Shown here piece after piece: positions 7,732 through 16,882 of a stretch of 42,104 nt of DNA (positions are counted from its first letter, which is position 1; each line of letters opens with the position of its first letter). Under the pieces are notes generated by a model. It did not search any database. It saw only the letters and a list, made by a program, of their open reading frames with translations, and had not been told where the DNA came from. A program made the position numbers and the translations under genes. Source of the stretch: Bacteroides sp. (GTDB lineage: Bacteria > Bacteroidota > Bacteroidia > Bacteroidales > Bacteroidaceae); assembly GCA_030151885.1 (NCBI GenBank), contig JASLCG010000132.1, forward strand, positions 1-42,104, read 5' to 3'.

Positions 7732-10205
7732 AAGAAATTATAAAGGCTAGAAGAGTAGGAGATAGGGAAGCTACTATAAACTGGCTACTTACCGATAGTA
7801 GGTCATTAAGTTTTCCTGAAGATACTTTATTTTTTGCATTAGATACTAGCAGAAATAGCGGTGCTAAATATATTGGAATACTATACGATAGAGGGGTAAG
7901 GAACTTTGTTGTACAGGAGTATCAAAAAAATGTATTGCAACAATATTCTAAGTATGGTAACCCGCCTTTTACTGATGCAAATTTTTTAATAGTACCAGAT
8001 ACCTTAAAAGCTTTACAAACACTAGCTACTAACCATAGAAAACAGTTTAACTATCCAGTTATTGGAATAACAGGAAGTAATGGTAAAACAGTGGTTAAAG
8101 AGTGGTTAAACCAGATTTTATCTCCTGCAAAAAAAATAGTTCGTACGCCTAGAAGTTATAATTCTCAAATAGGTGTGCCACTATCTGTATGGCAAATGTC
8201 TAGCAGTGAAGATTTAGCTATATTTGAAGCTGGTATATCTCAACCTGAAGAGATGAGGCAATTAGCCCATATATTGAAACCAACTATTGGATTACTAACA
8301 AATGTAGGTGGAGCACATCAAGAAAACTTCTTTTCAAAGCAAGAAAAATGCATGGAAAAGTTGAAGTTATTTAAAGATTGCGATGTTATAATATATGAGG
8401 CAGATGACACTTTAATATCAAATTGTATGTCACAGTCTTTGTTATCTTCAAGAGAGATAGCTTGGAGTAGATTTGACATGGAGCGTCCTCTGTTTATAAG
8501 CTCTGTAGAAAAAGAAGAAGAATTTACCACCATAAAGTATAGATATTTAGGGCTTGATAATTATTATGTAATTCCTTTTATTGATGATGCATCGATAGAA
8601 AACTCTATAAACTGCCTTGCAATATGTTTATACTTATTAGTTTCTCCAGAAGTAATAAGAGATCGAATGGCTGTTTTGGAGCCTGTTGCGATGAGGCTTG
8701 AGGTGAAGCAAGGTAAAAATAATACTTTAATTATTAATGATAGTTACAGCTCAGATCTGGCTTCTTTAGATATAGCTTTAGATTTTCATTACCGAAGATC
8801 GTTGCAAAAAGGGTTGAAAAGAACTTTAATACTATCTGACCTTATTGGAACAGGACAAAACTCTACAACACTATATAGAAAGGTTTCTCAGTTAGTATTT
8901 AATAAGCAAATTCAGCGTATAATAGGAGTTGGAAAAGCTATTGGTAGAGAAAAAGAAAAGTTTAATATAGAGAAAGTATTCTTCAATACTACTGATGAGT
9001 TATTAAGGGCAATAAAAGAGGGGAATTTGCAGTTTGCAGACGAGAGTATTTTACTTAAAGGAGCTCGTGATTTCTCGTTCGAGTCAGTATTAGAGTTATT
9101 AGAACAGAAAAGACACGAAACTATCTTAGAAATAAATTTAAGTGTCTTGGTTGAAAACTTAAATTATTATAGAAATATGTTGAGCCCAAGCACTAAAATT
9201 ATGTGCATGGTTAAGGCGTCGGCATATGGTGCTGGAGCTTGTGAAGTAGCAAAAACTTTACAAGATTACAAAGTAGACTACCTAGGGGTGGCTGTGGCAG
9301 ATGAAGGTGTTGAACTACGTAAAGCTGGAATAACGAACTCTATAATAATAATGAATCCAGAAACTTCTGCTTTTAAATTAATGTTTGAATTTAATCTAGA
9401 ACCTGAAGTCTATAGTTTCAACTTACTACATCAGCTTATTCATGAAGCAGAAAAAGAAGGAATTACTAATTTTCCAATACATATTAAAGTAGATACTGGT
9501 ATGCACCGTCTGGGCTTTATGCCAGATGAAATAAAGGATGTTATTGAGGTACTGAAATCTCAAAACTCATTAATTCCAAAATCAATATTTTCTCATTTTG
9601 CAGGAAGTGATTCTGATGCATTTAATGATTTTACTGATTTACAGTTTTCAAGGTTTAAAGAAGCTTCTGATGAGTTACAAGCAGCATTTAAACATAAAAT
9701 AGTCAGACATATTTGTAACTCTGCTGCTATAGCTCGTTTTCCTAATGCTCATTTAGATATGGTAAGATTAGGCTTAGGACTATATGGAGTTGATCCATGT
9801 GGTGAGTATAAAACTAGAACAGTTAGCACATTAAAAACTACTATATTACAAATTAAAGAGTTACAAAAGGGAGAAACTGTAGGCTATAGTAGGAAAGGAG
9901 TTATAGAAAAATCTTCTAGAACGGCTGCTATACCAATTGGTTATGCTGATGGATTAAATAGAAAGTTAGGTAACAGAGTAGGGTATTGTATAGTGAATGG
10001 TAAACAGGCGCCATATATCGGCAATATATGTATGGACGTAAGTATGATTGATGTTACAGATATAGAATGTAAAGAGGGTGATGAGGTAATTATTTTTGGT
10101 GATGAATTGCCTGTTACTAACCTATCTAATCTATTGGAAACAATACCTTATGAAGTTATGTCTAATATTTCTAATAGAGTTAAAAGGGTATACTATCAAG
10201 ATTGA
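7707..10205 (+). CDS. murF-alr: Bifunctional UDP-MurNAc-tripeptide:D-Ala-D-Ala ligase / alanine racemase
   Basis: An 832-residue fusion joining two cytoplasmic peptidoglycan steps. Residues ~1-455 are MurF: Mur ligase N-terminal domain, ATP loop GITGSNGKTVVKE (120-132), then the central and C-terminal ligase domains (INDSYSSDLASLDIAL). Residues ~465-832 are a PLP-dependent alanine racemase: VKASAYGAG with the Schiff-base Lys503, VDTGMHRLGF, RLGLGLYGVDP, GYSRKG with the second catalytic base Tyr727, IPIGYADGLNR and NICMDVSMIDV. Racemase supplies D-Ala; MurF adds D-Ala-D-Ala to the UDP-MurNAc tripeptide. The fusion is known in Bacteroidetes. The start at 7707 gives a 25-bp overlap with the GSCFA gene. 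Both active sites look intact. Confidence 0.96.
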   Translation: MSYNIEQIKEIIKARRVGDREATINWLLTDSRSLSFPEDTLFFALDTSRNSGAKYIGILYDRGVRNFVVQEYQKNVLQQYSKYGNPPFTDANFLIVPDTLKALQTLATNHRKQFNYPVIGITGSNGKTVVKEWLNQILSPAKKIVRTPRSYNSQIGVPLSVWQMSSSEDLAIFEAGISQPEEMRQLAHILKPTIGLLTNVGGAHQENFFSKQEKCMEKLKLFKDCDVIIYEADDTLISNCMSQSLLSSREIAWSRFDMERPLFISSVEKEEEFTTIKYRYLGLDNYYVIPFIDDASIENSINCLAICLYLLVSPEVIRDRMAVLEPVAMRLEVKQGKNNTLIINDSYSSDLASLDIALDFHYRRSLQKGLKRTLILSDLIGTGQNSTTLYRKVSQLVFNKQIQRIIGVGKAIGREKEKFNIEKVFFNTTDELLRAIKEGNLQFADESILLKGARDFSFESVLELLEQKRHETILEINLSVLVENLNYYRNMLSPSTKIMCMVKASAYGAGACEVAKTLQDYKVDYLGVAVADEGVELRKAGITNSIIIMNPETSAFKLMFEFNLEPEVYSFNLLHQLIHEAEKEGITNFPIHIKVDTGMHRLGFMPDEIKDVIEVLKSQNSLIPKSIFSHFAGSDSDAFNDFTDLQFSRFKEASDELQAAFKHKIVRHICNSAAIARFPNAHLDMVRLGLGLYGVDPCGEYKTRTVSTLKTTILQIKELQKGETVGYSRKGVIEKSSRTAAIPIGYADGLNRKLGNRVGYCIVNGKQAPYIGNICMDVSMIDVTDIECKEGDEVIIFGDELPVTNLSNLLETIPYEVMSNISNRVKRVYYQD

Positions 10206-10325
10206 TTGTATTTTTAATATTTATGTATTAAATATTAAATAGGTTAAATATACAAGCTGAATATGAACATTTTTTGAATAGTATTCATGAAAGGTATAGA
10301 TTTATATCTGAGTACTTTTATTGAT

Positions 10326-10366
10326 AAGGTGGCTAGTCAACACATGGAGACTACGTCACCTTTTTT
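10326..10366 (+). terminator. Terminator after murF-alr
   Basis: AAGGTG...CTAGTC (10326-10338) pairs imperfectly with GACTACGTCACC (10349-10360), followed by six T residues. It sits 120 bp past the murF-alr stop; the AT-rich gap between them contains no gene. Confidence 0.65.
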
Positions 10367-10425
10367 AATGAGAACATTTAGATATTAGTATTGTTTTAAT
10401 AGTATAAACACTAAAAATAATAGCT

Positions 10426-10644
10426 ATGAAAAATGATTTATGTAATGTATTCTCAGGTAGTGCGATACAAGCAAGTTTTATAGAACAAATACTTGCTAAT
10501 GAAAATATTAGATGTGTTGTATCGAATCGATTAATGGGCTCTATTATTCCTGCTAGTGGAGGGAATCCTGTAGATGTTTTAGTAAAGGCAGAAGATGTTA
10601 ATAAAGCACATGATATTATTAATAGCTTTGACAGTAAGTTATAA
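10426..10644 (+). CDS. DUF2007 family small protein
   Basis: A 72-residue soluble protein with the DUF2007 (putative signal-transducing protein) pattern: N-terminal NVFSGSAIQASFIEQILANENI, then a hydrophobic/Gly-Ser stretch GSIIPASGG and a C-terminal DVLVKAEDVNKAHDIINSF. The fold is a small ferredoxin-like alpha/beta unit; the function is unknown. It lies alone between terminators at 10326-10366 and 10667-10696, so it is probably its own transcription unit. The start is supported by good alignment of the first motif and by the absence of an upstream in-frame alternative that extends the domain. Confidence 0.8.
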   Translation: MKNDLCNVFSGSAIQASFIEQILANENIRCVVSNRLMGSIIPASGGNPVDVLVKAEDVNKAHDIINSFDSKL

Positions 10645-10660
10645 AATTATTAGTTTCTAA

Positions 10661-10700
10661 AATAAAAGAGAGCGAATGGAAGTCCATTCGCTCTCTTATT
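10661..10700. terminator. Bidirectional terminator between the DUF2007 gene and nifJ
   Basis: AGAGAGCGAATGGA (10667-10680) pairs perfectly with TCCATTCGCTCTCT (10683-10696), flanked by A-rich and T-rich tracts on both sides, so it can serve both convergent genes. Confidence 0.88.
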
Positions 10701-10721
10701 TATTTATAATCAATAGGTTAA

Positions 10722-13700
10722 TTAAGCTTCAGCTTCATCACCATATTGCATATTTACTAAACGTTTGTAACCTTTATATCTCCACTCTGCATTCCTTTGA
10801 GCTTCGTCAAATAATTCTTTAGCTTCTTCTGGATATTGTTTCATTACAGAAGTGTAACGAACTTCACCTTTTAAGAAGTCTTGGAATTTACTAAAGTCAG
10901 GTTCTTTAGAGTCAAGAATGAATGGGTTCTTACCTTGCTCTTCTAGCTCTGGATTAAATCTCCATAGGTTCCAGTATCCACACTCTACAGCTCTTGCTTG
11001 CTCATCTTGAGTTTTACCCATACCAGCTTTCAAGCCGTGGCTAATACATGGAGAGTAAGCAATGATTAATGATGGACCAGGATATGCTTCAGCTTCACGT
11101 ATTGCTTTAAGTGTTTGAGCTTGGTCTGCACCAATAGCAATTTGTGCAACGTATACATAACCATATGTTGTAGCCATTAGGCCTAGGTCTTTCTTACGAA
11201 CTCTTTTACCACTAGCTGCAAATTTAGCAATTGCACCAAGAGGAGTAGCTTTAGAAGATTGACCACCAGTGTTAGAGTAAACCTCTGTATCAAGTACCAT
11301 AATGTTTACATCTTTACCACTAGCAATTACGTGGTCTAGACCACCGAAGCCAATATCATAAGAAGCACCATCACCACCAATAATCCATTGAGAACGTTTA
11401 ACAATGTATTGTTTTAGTCCTGCAACTTCTTTACAGATGTCACAGTTACATGCTTCAACCATAGGAATTATCTTACCATAAAGCTCTTTTGATTTTTCAG
11501 CAACGTTTTTGTTTTCAATCCATTCTTTGAATAGTTCTTTTAGTTCGTCAGAGCATTGGTCACACTCTAGACCTCTTTTCATAACGTTTTCTAGACGTGT
11601 ACGTAAAGATTCACTAGCAAGATCCATACCCATACCGAATTCACAGAAGTCTTCGAATAGTGAGTTAGCCCATGCTGGACCTTCTCCATCTTCGTTAGTT
11701 GTGTAAGGAGTAGATGGAACAGAACCAGAATAAATTGATGAACAACCAGTAGCATTAGCTACCATTTGACGGTCACCAAATAGTTGGGTAATTAATTTAA
11801 CGTATGGAGTTTCACCACAACCAGAACAAGCTCCAGAGAACTCAAATAGAGGAGTAGCGAACTGAGAGTTCTTAACATTAGCAGAAACGTTAACTAAATG
11901 TTGTTTAGATTTCACGTTATCAGCACAGTATTCCCAGTTTTTAGCTTCTGCCATTTGTGTTTCGATAGGTTTCATTGCAAGAGCTTTGTTACCTTTTTTA
12001 CCAGGACATACGTCCACACAGTTGCTACATCCTAGACAGTCTAGAACGTCAACTTGCATACGGAATGTCATATCAGCAAACTGTTTACCTACCGCTTTGA
12101 TCATATCAAAGTTGGCTCCTTTTTGTTCTTCTTGGTCAAGAACAAATGGACGGATAGTTGCGTGAGGACAAACGTAAGCACATTTATTACACTGAATACA
12201 GTTTTCTGGATTCCATTCTGGAACGAATGCTGCTACACCACGTTTTTCGTATTTAGCAGTACCTTGTTGCCAAGTACCATCTTCAATACCTTTAAATGTA
12301 GAAACAGGTAAAAGGTCACCATCTTGTGCATTAATAGGACGAACTACTTCGTTAATAAATGCTGGATCGTTATTCTTTTCTGTTTCGTCATCTGGAAGGT
12401 TAACCCATGCAGGATCTATTTCTAGTTTGCTGTATTCACCACCACGTTCAACAGCAGAGAAGTTCTTGTTAACAATATCTTCACCTTTTTTACCGTAAGA
12501 CTTAACGATAAATTTCTTCATTTGCTCTACAGCTAGATCTACAGGAATTACTTCTGTAATACGGAAGAATGCAGATTGAAGAATAGTGTTAGTACGATTA
12601 CCTAGACCAATTTCTAGTGCAATTTTAGTAGCGTTAATATAGTAAACAGAAATGTTTTTCTGTGCGAATACTCTTTTTACTTTGTTTGGTAAGTGTTTTG
12701 CTAAATCTTCACCATCCCAAATAGTATTTAATAAGAATGTTCCGTTTTGCTTAAGACCTCTTGTTACATCATATAATTTAAGGTAAGCTTGTACGTGACA
12801 TGCTACGAAGTTAGGTGTATTAACCATGTATGTAGCACGAATTGGTGTATTACCAAAGCGTAAGTGAGAACATGTGAAACCACCAGATTTCTTAGAGTCA
12901 TATGAGAAGTAAGCTTGGCAATATTTATCAGTATTATCACCAATAATCTTCACAGAGTTTTTGTTTGCACCAACAGTACCATCAGCACCAAGACCGTAGA
13001 ATTTAGCTTCAAATAAATCACCTTCAAGGTTAATTTCTTCTTTAATAGGAAGAGAAGTAAATGTTACGTCATCTACAATACCCATTGTAAAATGATTCTT
13101 AGGCATTGGAAGTTCAAGGTTTTCAAATACTGAAATAACTTGAGCTGGGGTAGTATCTTTTGAAGAAAGACCATAACGTCCACCTACAATGATAGGAGCA
13201 TCTTCTTGACCATAGAAACAGTCTTTTACATCTAAGTATAGAGGTTCTCCATTTGCACCAGGTTCTTTTGTTCTGTCAAGTACTGCGATTCTTTTTGCAG
13301 TTTTAGGAACAGCTGCAAGGAAGTGTTTTGCAGAGAATGGACGATATAGATGTACAGATACGATACCTACTTTTTCACCTTTTTGAACAAGGTAATCTAC
13401 AGCTTCTCTAGCAGCTTCAGTAACAGATCCCATTGCAATAACAACACGATCAGCATCTTCAGCTCCATGATAGTCAAATAGACCATATTTACGTCCTGTA
13501 ATTTTGTAAATCTCTTCCATATATTCTTCTACGATTTCAGGAACTTTGTCGTAGAAGCTATTAGCTGCTTCTCTGTGTTGGAAATAAACATCAGGATTTT
13601 CAGCCATACCACGTGCTACAGGAGCGTGTGGGTTAAGTGCTCTTTCTCTGAACTCTTTAAGTGCTTCTTGATCTAACAGTGGAGCTAAATCTTCTGCATC

Positions 13701-14264
13701 TATTTGTTCGATTTTTTGTATTTCGTGAGAAGTACGGAAACCATCAAATATGTTCATAAAAGGAACACGTGATTTTAATGTTGCCAAGTGAGCAACACCT
13801 GATAGGTCCATTACTTCTTGCACAGAACCTTCAACCAACATAGCAAATCCTGTTTGGCGAGCAGCCATAACGTCTTGGTGGTCACCAAAAATAGATAAAG
13901 CGTGTGTTGCTAATGCACGTGCTGATACGTGGAATACGCATGGAAGTAGCTCTCCAGCAATCTTATACATATTAGGAATCATCAACAATAAACCTTGAGA
14001 AGCGGTATAAGTTGTTGATAAAGCTCCAGCTTGTAAAGATCCGTGAAGTGCTCCAGCAGCGCCTCCTTCAGATTGCATTTCTTGTACCAAGACTTTTTCT
14101 CCGAAGATGTTTTTACGGCCTTGAGCAGCCCATTCATCTACGTATTCAGCCATGGTAGAAGAAGGTGTAATAGGATAGATAGCAGCTACTTCTGAAAACA
14201 TATATGAAATATGTGCAGCAGCTTGATTTCCATCACAAGTAATGAATTTCTTCTGTTTAGTCAT
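10722..14264 (-). CDS. nifJ: Pyruvate:ferredoxin (flavodoxin) oxidoreductase
   Basis: A 1180-residue single-chain PFOR. It oxidises pyruvate and CoA to acetyl-CoA and CO2, reducing ferredoxin; it is the main pyruvate outlet in anaerobic Bacteroidales. Domain order: N-terminal pyrimidine-binding domain (AAIYPITPSSTMAEYVDEW), transketolase C-like domain, gamma domain, two 4Fe-4S clusters (CIQCNKCAYVCP from Cys689 and CLGCSNCVDVCPG from Cys743), then a ThDP domain with CSGCGETPYVKL, GDGASYDIGFGGLDH (about 965) and TEVYSNTGGQSSKATP. A further Cys-rich stretch (CNCDIC) follows the third-cluster region. It begins 28 bp after the ATPase stop with no consensus promoter in between, so it may be cotranscribed or driven from inside that gene. 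Confidence 0.97.
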   Translation of the reverse strand: MTKQKKFITCDGNQAAAHISYMFSEVAAIYPITPSSTMAEYVDEWAAQGRKNIFGEKVLVQEMQSEGGAAGALHGSLQAGALSTTYTASQGLLLMIPNMYKIAGELLPCVFHVSARALATHALSIFGDHQDVMAARQTGFAMLVEGSVQEVMDLSGVAHLATLKSRVPFMNIFDGFRTSHEIQKIEQIDAEDLAPLLDQEALKEFRERALNPHAPVARGMAENPDVYFQHREAANSFYDKVPEIVEEYMEEIYKITGRKYGLFDYHGAEDADRVVIAMGSVTEAAREAVDYLVQKGEKVGIVSVHLYRPFSAKHFLAAVPKTAKRIAVLDRTKEPGANGEPLYLDVKDCFYGQEDAPIIVGGRYGLSSKDTTPAQVISVFENLELPMPKNHFTMGIVDDVTFTSLPIKEEINLEGDLFEAKFYGLGADGTVGANKNSVKIIGDNTDKYCQAYFSYDSKKSGGFTCSHLRFGNTPIRATYMVNTPNFVACHVQAYLKLYDVTRGLKQNGTFLLNTIWDGEDLAKHLPNKVKRVFAQKNISVYYINATKIALEIGLGNRTNTILQSAFFRITEVIPVDLAVEQMKKFIVKSYGKKGEDIVNKNFSAVERGGEYSKLEIDPAWVNLPDDETEKNNDPAFINEVVRPINAQDGDLLPVSTFKGIEDGTWQQGTAKYEKRGVAAFVPEWNPENCIQCNKCAYVCPHATIRPFVLDQEEQKGANFDMIKAVGKQFADMTFRMQVDVLDCLGCSNCVDVCPGKKGNKALAMKPIETQMAEAKNWEYCADNVKSKQHLVNVSANVKNSQFATPLFEFSGACSGCGETPYVKLITQLFGDRQMVANATGCSSIYSGSVPSTPYTTNEDGEGPAWANSLFEDFCEFGMGMDLASESLRTRLENVMKRGLECDQCSDELKELFKEWIENKNVAEKSKELYGKIIPMVEACNCDICKEVAGLKQYIVKRSQWIIGGDGASYDIGFGGLDHVIASGKDVNIMVLDTEVYSNTGGQSSKATPLGAIAKFAASGKRVRKKDLGLMATTYGYVYVAQIAIGADQAQTLKAIREAEAYPGPSLIIAYSPCISHGLKAGMGKTQDEQARAVECGYWNLWRFNPELEEQGKNPFILDSKEPDFSKFQDFLKGEVRYTSVMKQYPEEAKELFDEAQRNAEWRYKGYKRLVNMQYGDEAEA

Positions 14265-14292
14265 AACTAATATTGTTAAGTGAAAAATTGAG

Positions 14293-15474
14293 TTAATATA
14301 AAAAGCCTAATAACCAAAGTGGTATTTGATTCTTATGGCCAACCTCCATTTGATTTACTGTATAGGTAATCTCGGGGTTATTTTTTACCATTTGTCTTTT
14401 AGAACAAACTTTAAAAGGTCTTGTTTCATCAATTAAGTATGAATATTGTTTTCCATTACCTTTATTAACAAGGTGGTCTTTCCACATACTGTTGACGAAA
14501 AATGTTTCTAAAATATCTTGAGTACTAGCATTCATAGGATACAAACAATACATAAGGCTCGTGTTATGCATCATCACTTTGGCAGGCTTCTTAGGGAAAG
14601 ACTCATTGAGAGGGTAAACCATATTAAGAAGTCTAGCATCTGTCAAGTATTTGATGTAGTTCATAATTGTAGCCCTTGAGGTTTGTATGGTTTTAGCTAG
14701 TTGACTTACATTAGGGGCTTTGGGACCTTCTACAGCCAAAGCATAAAGAAGTTTTTTTATTTTGGTTAAGTATTTTAATTCAATTTGTTTGATTAAGAGG
14801 ATATCCACCTCAATCATCATATTCATGGTTTTGAGAAGGTTTTCAGAAAAGTTGCGTTTTTCTAAGAAAAAAGGATAGAAACCATGGTGTAAATAATCTT
14901 GGAAGTAATCGAGAGGCTTAACTTTAGAAACAATGCCTTTTGCTATTTTCTCATGTGAAGTTAGAATTTCTTCAAGAGTGTAGGATTGAAACTTCATCCC
15001 TGTTTGATAGTTTAAAAATTCTCTAAAAGAGAAACCTCTTAAGTTATAACTTTTAACAATATCTTTTAACTCAGGATTTTCACTCTTTAATCGCATAACA
15101 GAAGACCCTGTAAAGACAATTTTTAAGTTAGGAAATCGTTCGTAACAAGTACGTAGCTCTTTACTCCAATCGTCGTATTTAAAAACTTGGTCAATGAGTA
15201 GTACTTTTCCTCCTTGTTTTTGAAACTCATAGGCGAAATCTACTAATGTATGGCCTGCAAAGAAAAAATTGTTCATATTAATATATAAACATGAACGGTC
15301 ACTGCCAAATTTTTCTTTGGCATATTGAAGTAAAAATGTAGTTTTTCCTACACCACGAGAACCTTTAATGCCTATAAGGCGATCGTTCCAGTCAATTTCG
15401 TCCATTAAATCACGTCTGACAGGAGCGTTGATATGTTCTACTAAGTAGGCATGTGTACGATAGAATGATTCCAT
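14293..15474 (-). CDS. AAA_14-type ATPase with altered Walker B and DUF4143-like C-terminus
   Basis: A 393-residue protein with an AAA_14 P-loop domain: Walker A GSRGVGKTT (residues 38-46), Walker B VLLIDQVFKY (91-100) and sensor IVFTGSS, followed by a winged-helix stretch (VSQLAKTIQTSRATIMNYIKYL) and a DUF4143-like C-terminus. Two features are unusual. The Walker B Glu is Gln96 (codon CAA). The C-terminal nuclease-like motif, usually of the form DFLV...FEV.GK, reads YSYLIDETRPFKVCSKRQ. ATP binding is likely retained, while hydrolysis and nuclease activity may be weak or lost (inference). Related proteins are abundant in Bacteroidales with unclear function. It has a near-perfect promoter at 15500-15531 and sits directly upstream of nifJ. 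Confidence 0.85.
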   Translation of the reverse strand: MESFYRTHAYLVEHINAPVRRDLMDEIDWNDRLIGIKGSRGVGKTTFLLQYAKEKFGSDRSCLYINMNNFFFAGHTLVDFAYEFQKQGGKVLLIDQVFKYDDWSKELRTCYERFPNLKIVFTGSSVMRLKSENPELKDIVKSYNLRGFSFREFLNYQTGMKFQSYTLEEILTSHEKIAKGIVSKVKPLDYFQDYLHHGFYPFFLEKRNFSENLLKTMNMMIEVDILLIKQIELKYLTKIKKLLYALAVEGPKAPNVSQLAKTIQTSRATIMNYIKYLTDARLLNMVYPLNESFPKKPAKVMMHNTSLMYCLYPMNASTQDILETFFVNSMWKDHLVNKGNGKQYSYLIDETRPFKVCSKRQMVKNNPEITYTVNQMEVGHKNQIPLWLLGFLY

Positions 15475-15499
15475 GCGATAACTTTCTTTTTCCGGATAG

Positions 15500-15531
15500 C
15501 AAATATACTCTATTTTTTTAGTTATTGCAAA
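15500..15531 (-). promoter_or_regulatory. Bacteroidota-type promoter for the ATPase (-nifJ) unit
   Basis: Minus strand: -33 TTTG (15528-15531), 20-bp spacer, -7 TATATTTG (15500-15507), an exact match to TTTG-N19-21-TAnnTTTG. Transcription would start near 15494, about 20 nt before the ATG at 15474. Confidence 0.7.
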
Positions 15532-15640
15532 GTAGACTTAGCAAAATTAGTTTTATTTAGTCTGCTTAAAAGTATCTATTTATCTATTTAAAGTAGATTC
15601 AGAGCTATCAATGTGCTGCTTTTGTATTGCAAATAGACTA

Positions 15641-15667
15641 TTTGTAAGTAAATATGAGTTACTTTTG
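15641..15667 (+). promoter_or_regulatory. Candidate promoter for the ATP-grasp-like gene
   Basis: -7 box TACTTTTG (15660-15667) matches TAnnTTTG exactly. The nearest TTTG (15641-15644) gives a spacer of only 15 bp, so the -33 assignment is doubtful. Confidence 0.4.
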
Positions 15668-15700
15668 TAAATATTACAAGAAAAAGTCAGCTTCATATTT

Positions 15701-16882
15701 ATGAAAAAATTATATCTTTTTAACCCTGATAATGACTTAGCACTAGGGAATAACGATGTCAATTATATGGCTCCTAAATCAGCAAAGAGATTGGCTAATG
15801 ATTTAGCAGTCTTGCCATTATGGTATGGAGGGGAAGATGCGTTAATTTTGGCAGATTCTGCTTATAATAGATCTTTTGTAGCAGAAGTTAATGAGCTTTT
15901 TAATATTAATGCGAAGATAGTTTCATGGAGTGAGTTGGATGGCTTAGAAGATGTGTTTTTACAGCCTTGGGGATGGAATAAAGCGATGCTTAAAAGTCTA
16001 AAAATAGCAGGCTTAAATAGCAAAAGTCTAATAACGGACGTTATGGTAGATTCGATTAGGAGCTTATCACACAGGTCTGCTGCTGTTAAGTTATTGCAGG
16101 CTATTCCTAAATCGAATGTTATGTGTGGATTTTCATTTATGATGAGCCATATAGACGACCTAGAAAGCATTGCCTCTAAACTAGGGCCAATAGTTCTTAA
16201 AGCTCCTTTTTCTGGAAGTGGTAAGGGACTTAACTGGTGTAAATATGATATAGACACAGCTACAGTAAATTGGTGTAAACGTCTTTTAAGGACACAAGGA
16301 TCTGTAATTGTAGAGCCTGTATTCGATAAAGTTCAAGATTTAGCTATGGAGTTCTACCTAGAGAGTCCAACCAAAATTAAATTTATAGGTTACTCTTCCT
16401 TTGATACTCAAGAGAATGGTGCATATACAGGAAACTTGTTAATACCTGATGATGAATTAGAAGAAGAGGTAAATTATAAGTTCTTTAACTATGGCTTCCT
16501 TCAGCAAGTAAGAGAGATGATATCACCCTTGTTACTAAATATGTTAGGTGGTTCATATAAAGGCCCATTAGGGGTTGATATGATGGTTTGTAAATTTAAT
16601 ACTTACCCATATTATAGACTCCATCCTTGTGTCGAAATTAATTTAAGAATGAATATGGGTATTGTAGCTCACTCATTTTATAATAAATATGTGTCTGAAA
16701 CTAGTCGTGGTACATATTGTGTATCTTATAGCAAGACAAATAGTGAGTTAATAAAAGAAGTGGAACGTCTTAAAGCCGCTCATCCTTTAAAAATAGAAAG
16801 AGGTAAAATATGTAGTGGGTTTTTCCATCTAAATCCGATTACTCCAAGAACTCAATATCTTGCCTGGGTCTTAATTGAGTAG
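15701..16882 (+). CDS. ATP-grasp-fold protein of unknown function
   Basis: A 393-residue cytoplasmic protein not assigned to a named family. An N-terminal domain starts MKKLYLFNPDNDLALGNND. The second half looks like an ATP-grasp: VLKAPFSGSGKGLNW (165-179) resembles the lysine plus glycine-rich ATP loop, VIVEPVFDKVQDLAMEFY the next strand pair, GPLGVDMMV (288-296) the core, and HPCVEINLRMNMG (308-320) the E-x-N metal-binding pair (Glu312, Asn314). ATP-grasp enzymes join a carboxylate to an amine or thiol; the substrate here is unknown. It ends in a 44-bp tail-to-tail overlap with the convergent GHL10 gene. The fold call is an inference from motifs. Confidence 0.7.
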   Translation: MKKLYLFNPDNDLALGNNDVNYMAPKSAKRLANDLAVLPLWYGGEDALILADSAYNRSFVAEVNELFNINAKIVSWSELDGLEDVFLQPWGWNKAMLKSLKIAGLNSKSLITDVMVDSIRSLSHRSAAVKLLQAIPKSNVMCGFSFMMSHIDDLESIASKLGPIVLKAPFSGSGKGLNWCKYDIDTATVNWCKRLLRTQGSVIVEPVFDKVQDLAMEFYLESPTKIKFIGYSSFDTQENGAYTGNLLIPDDELEEEVNYKFFNYGFLQQVREMISPLLLNMLGGSYKGPLGVDMMVCKFNTYPYYRLHPCVEINLRMNMGIVAHSFYNKYVSETSRGTYCVSYSKTNSELIKEVERLKAAHPLKIERGKICSGFFHLNPITPRTQYLAWVLIE

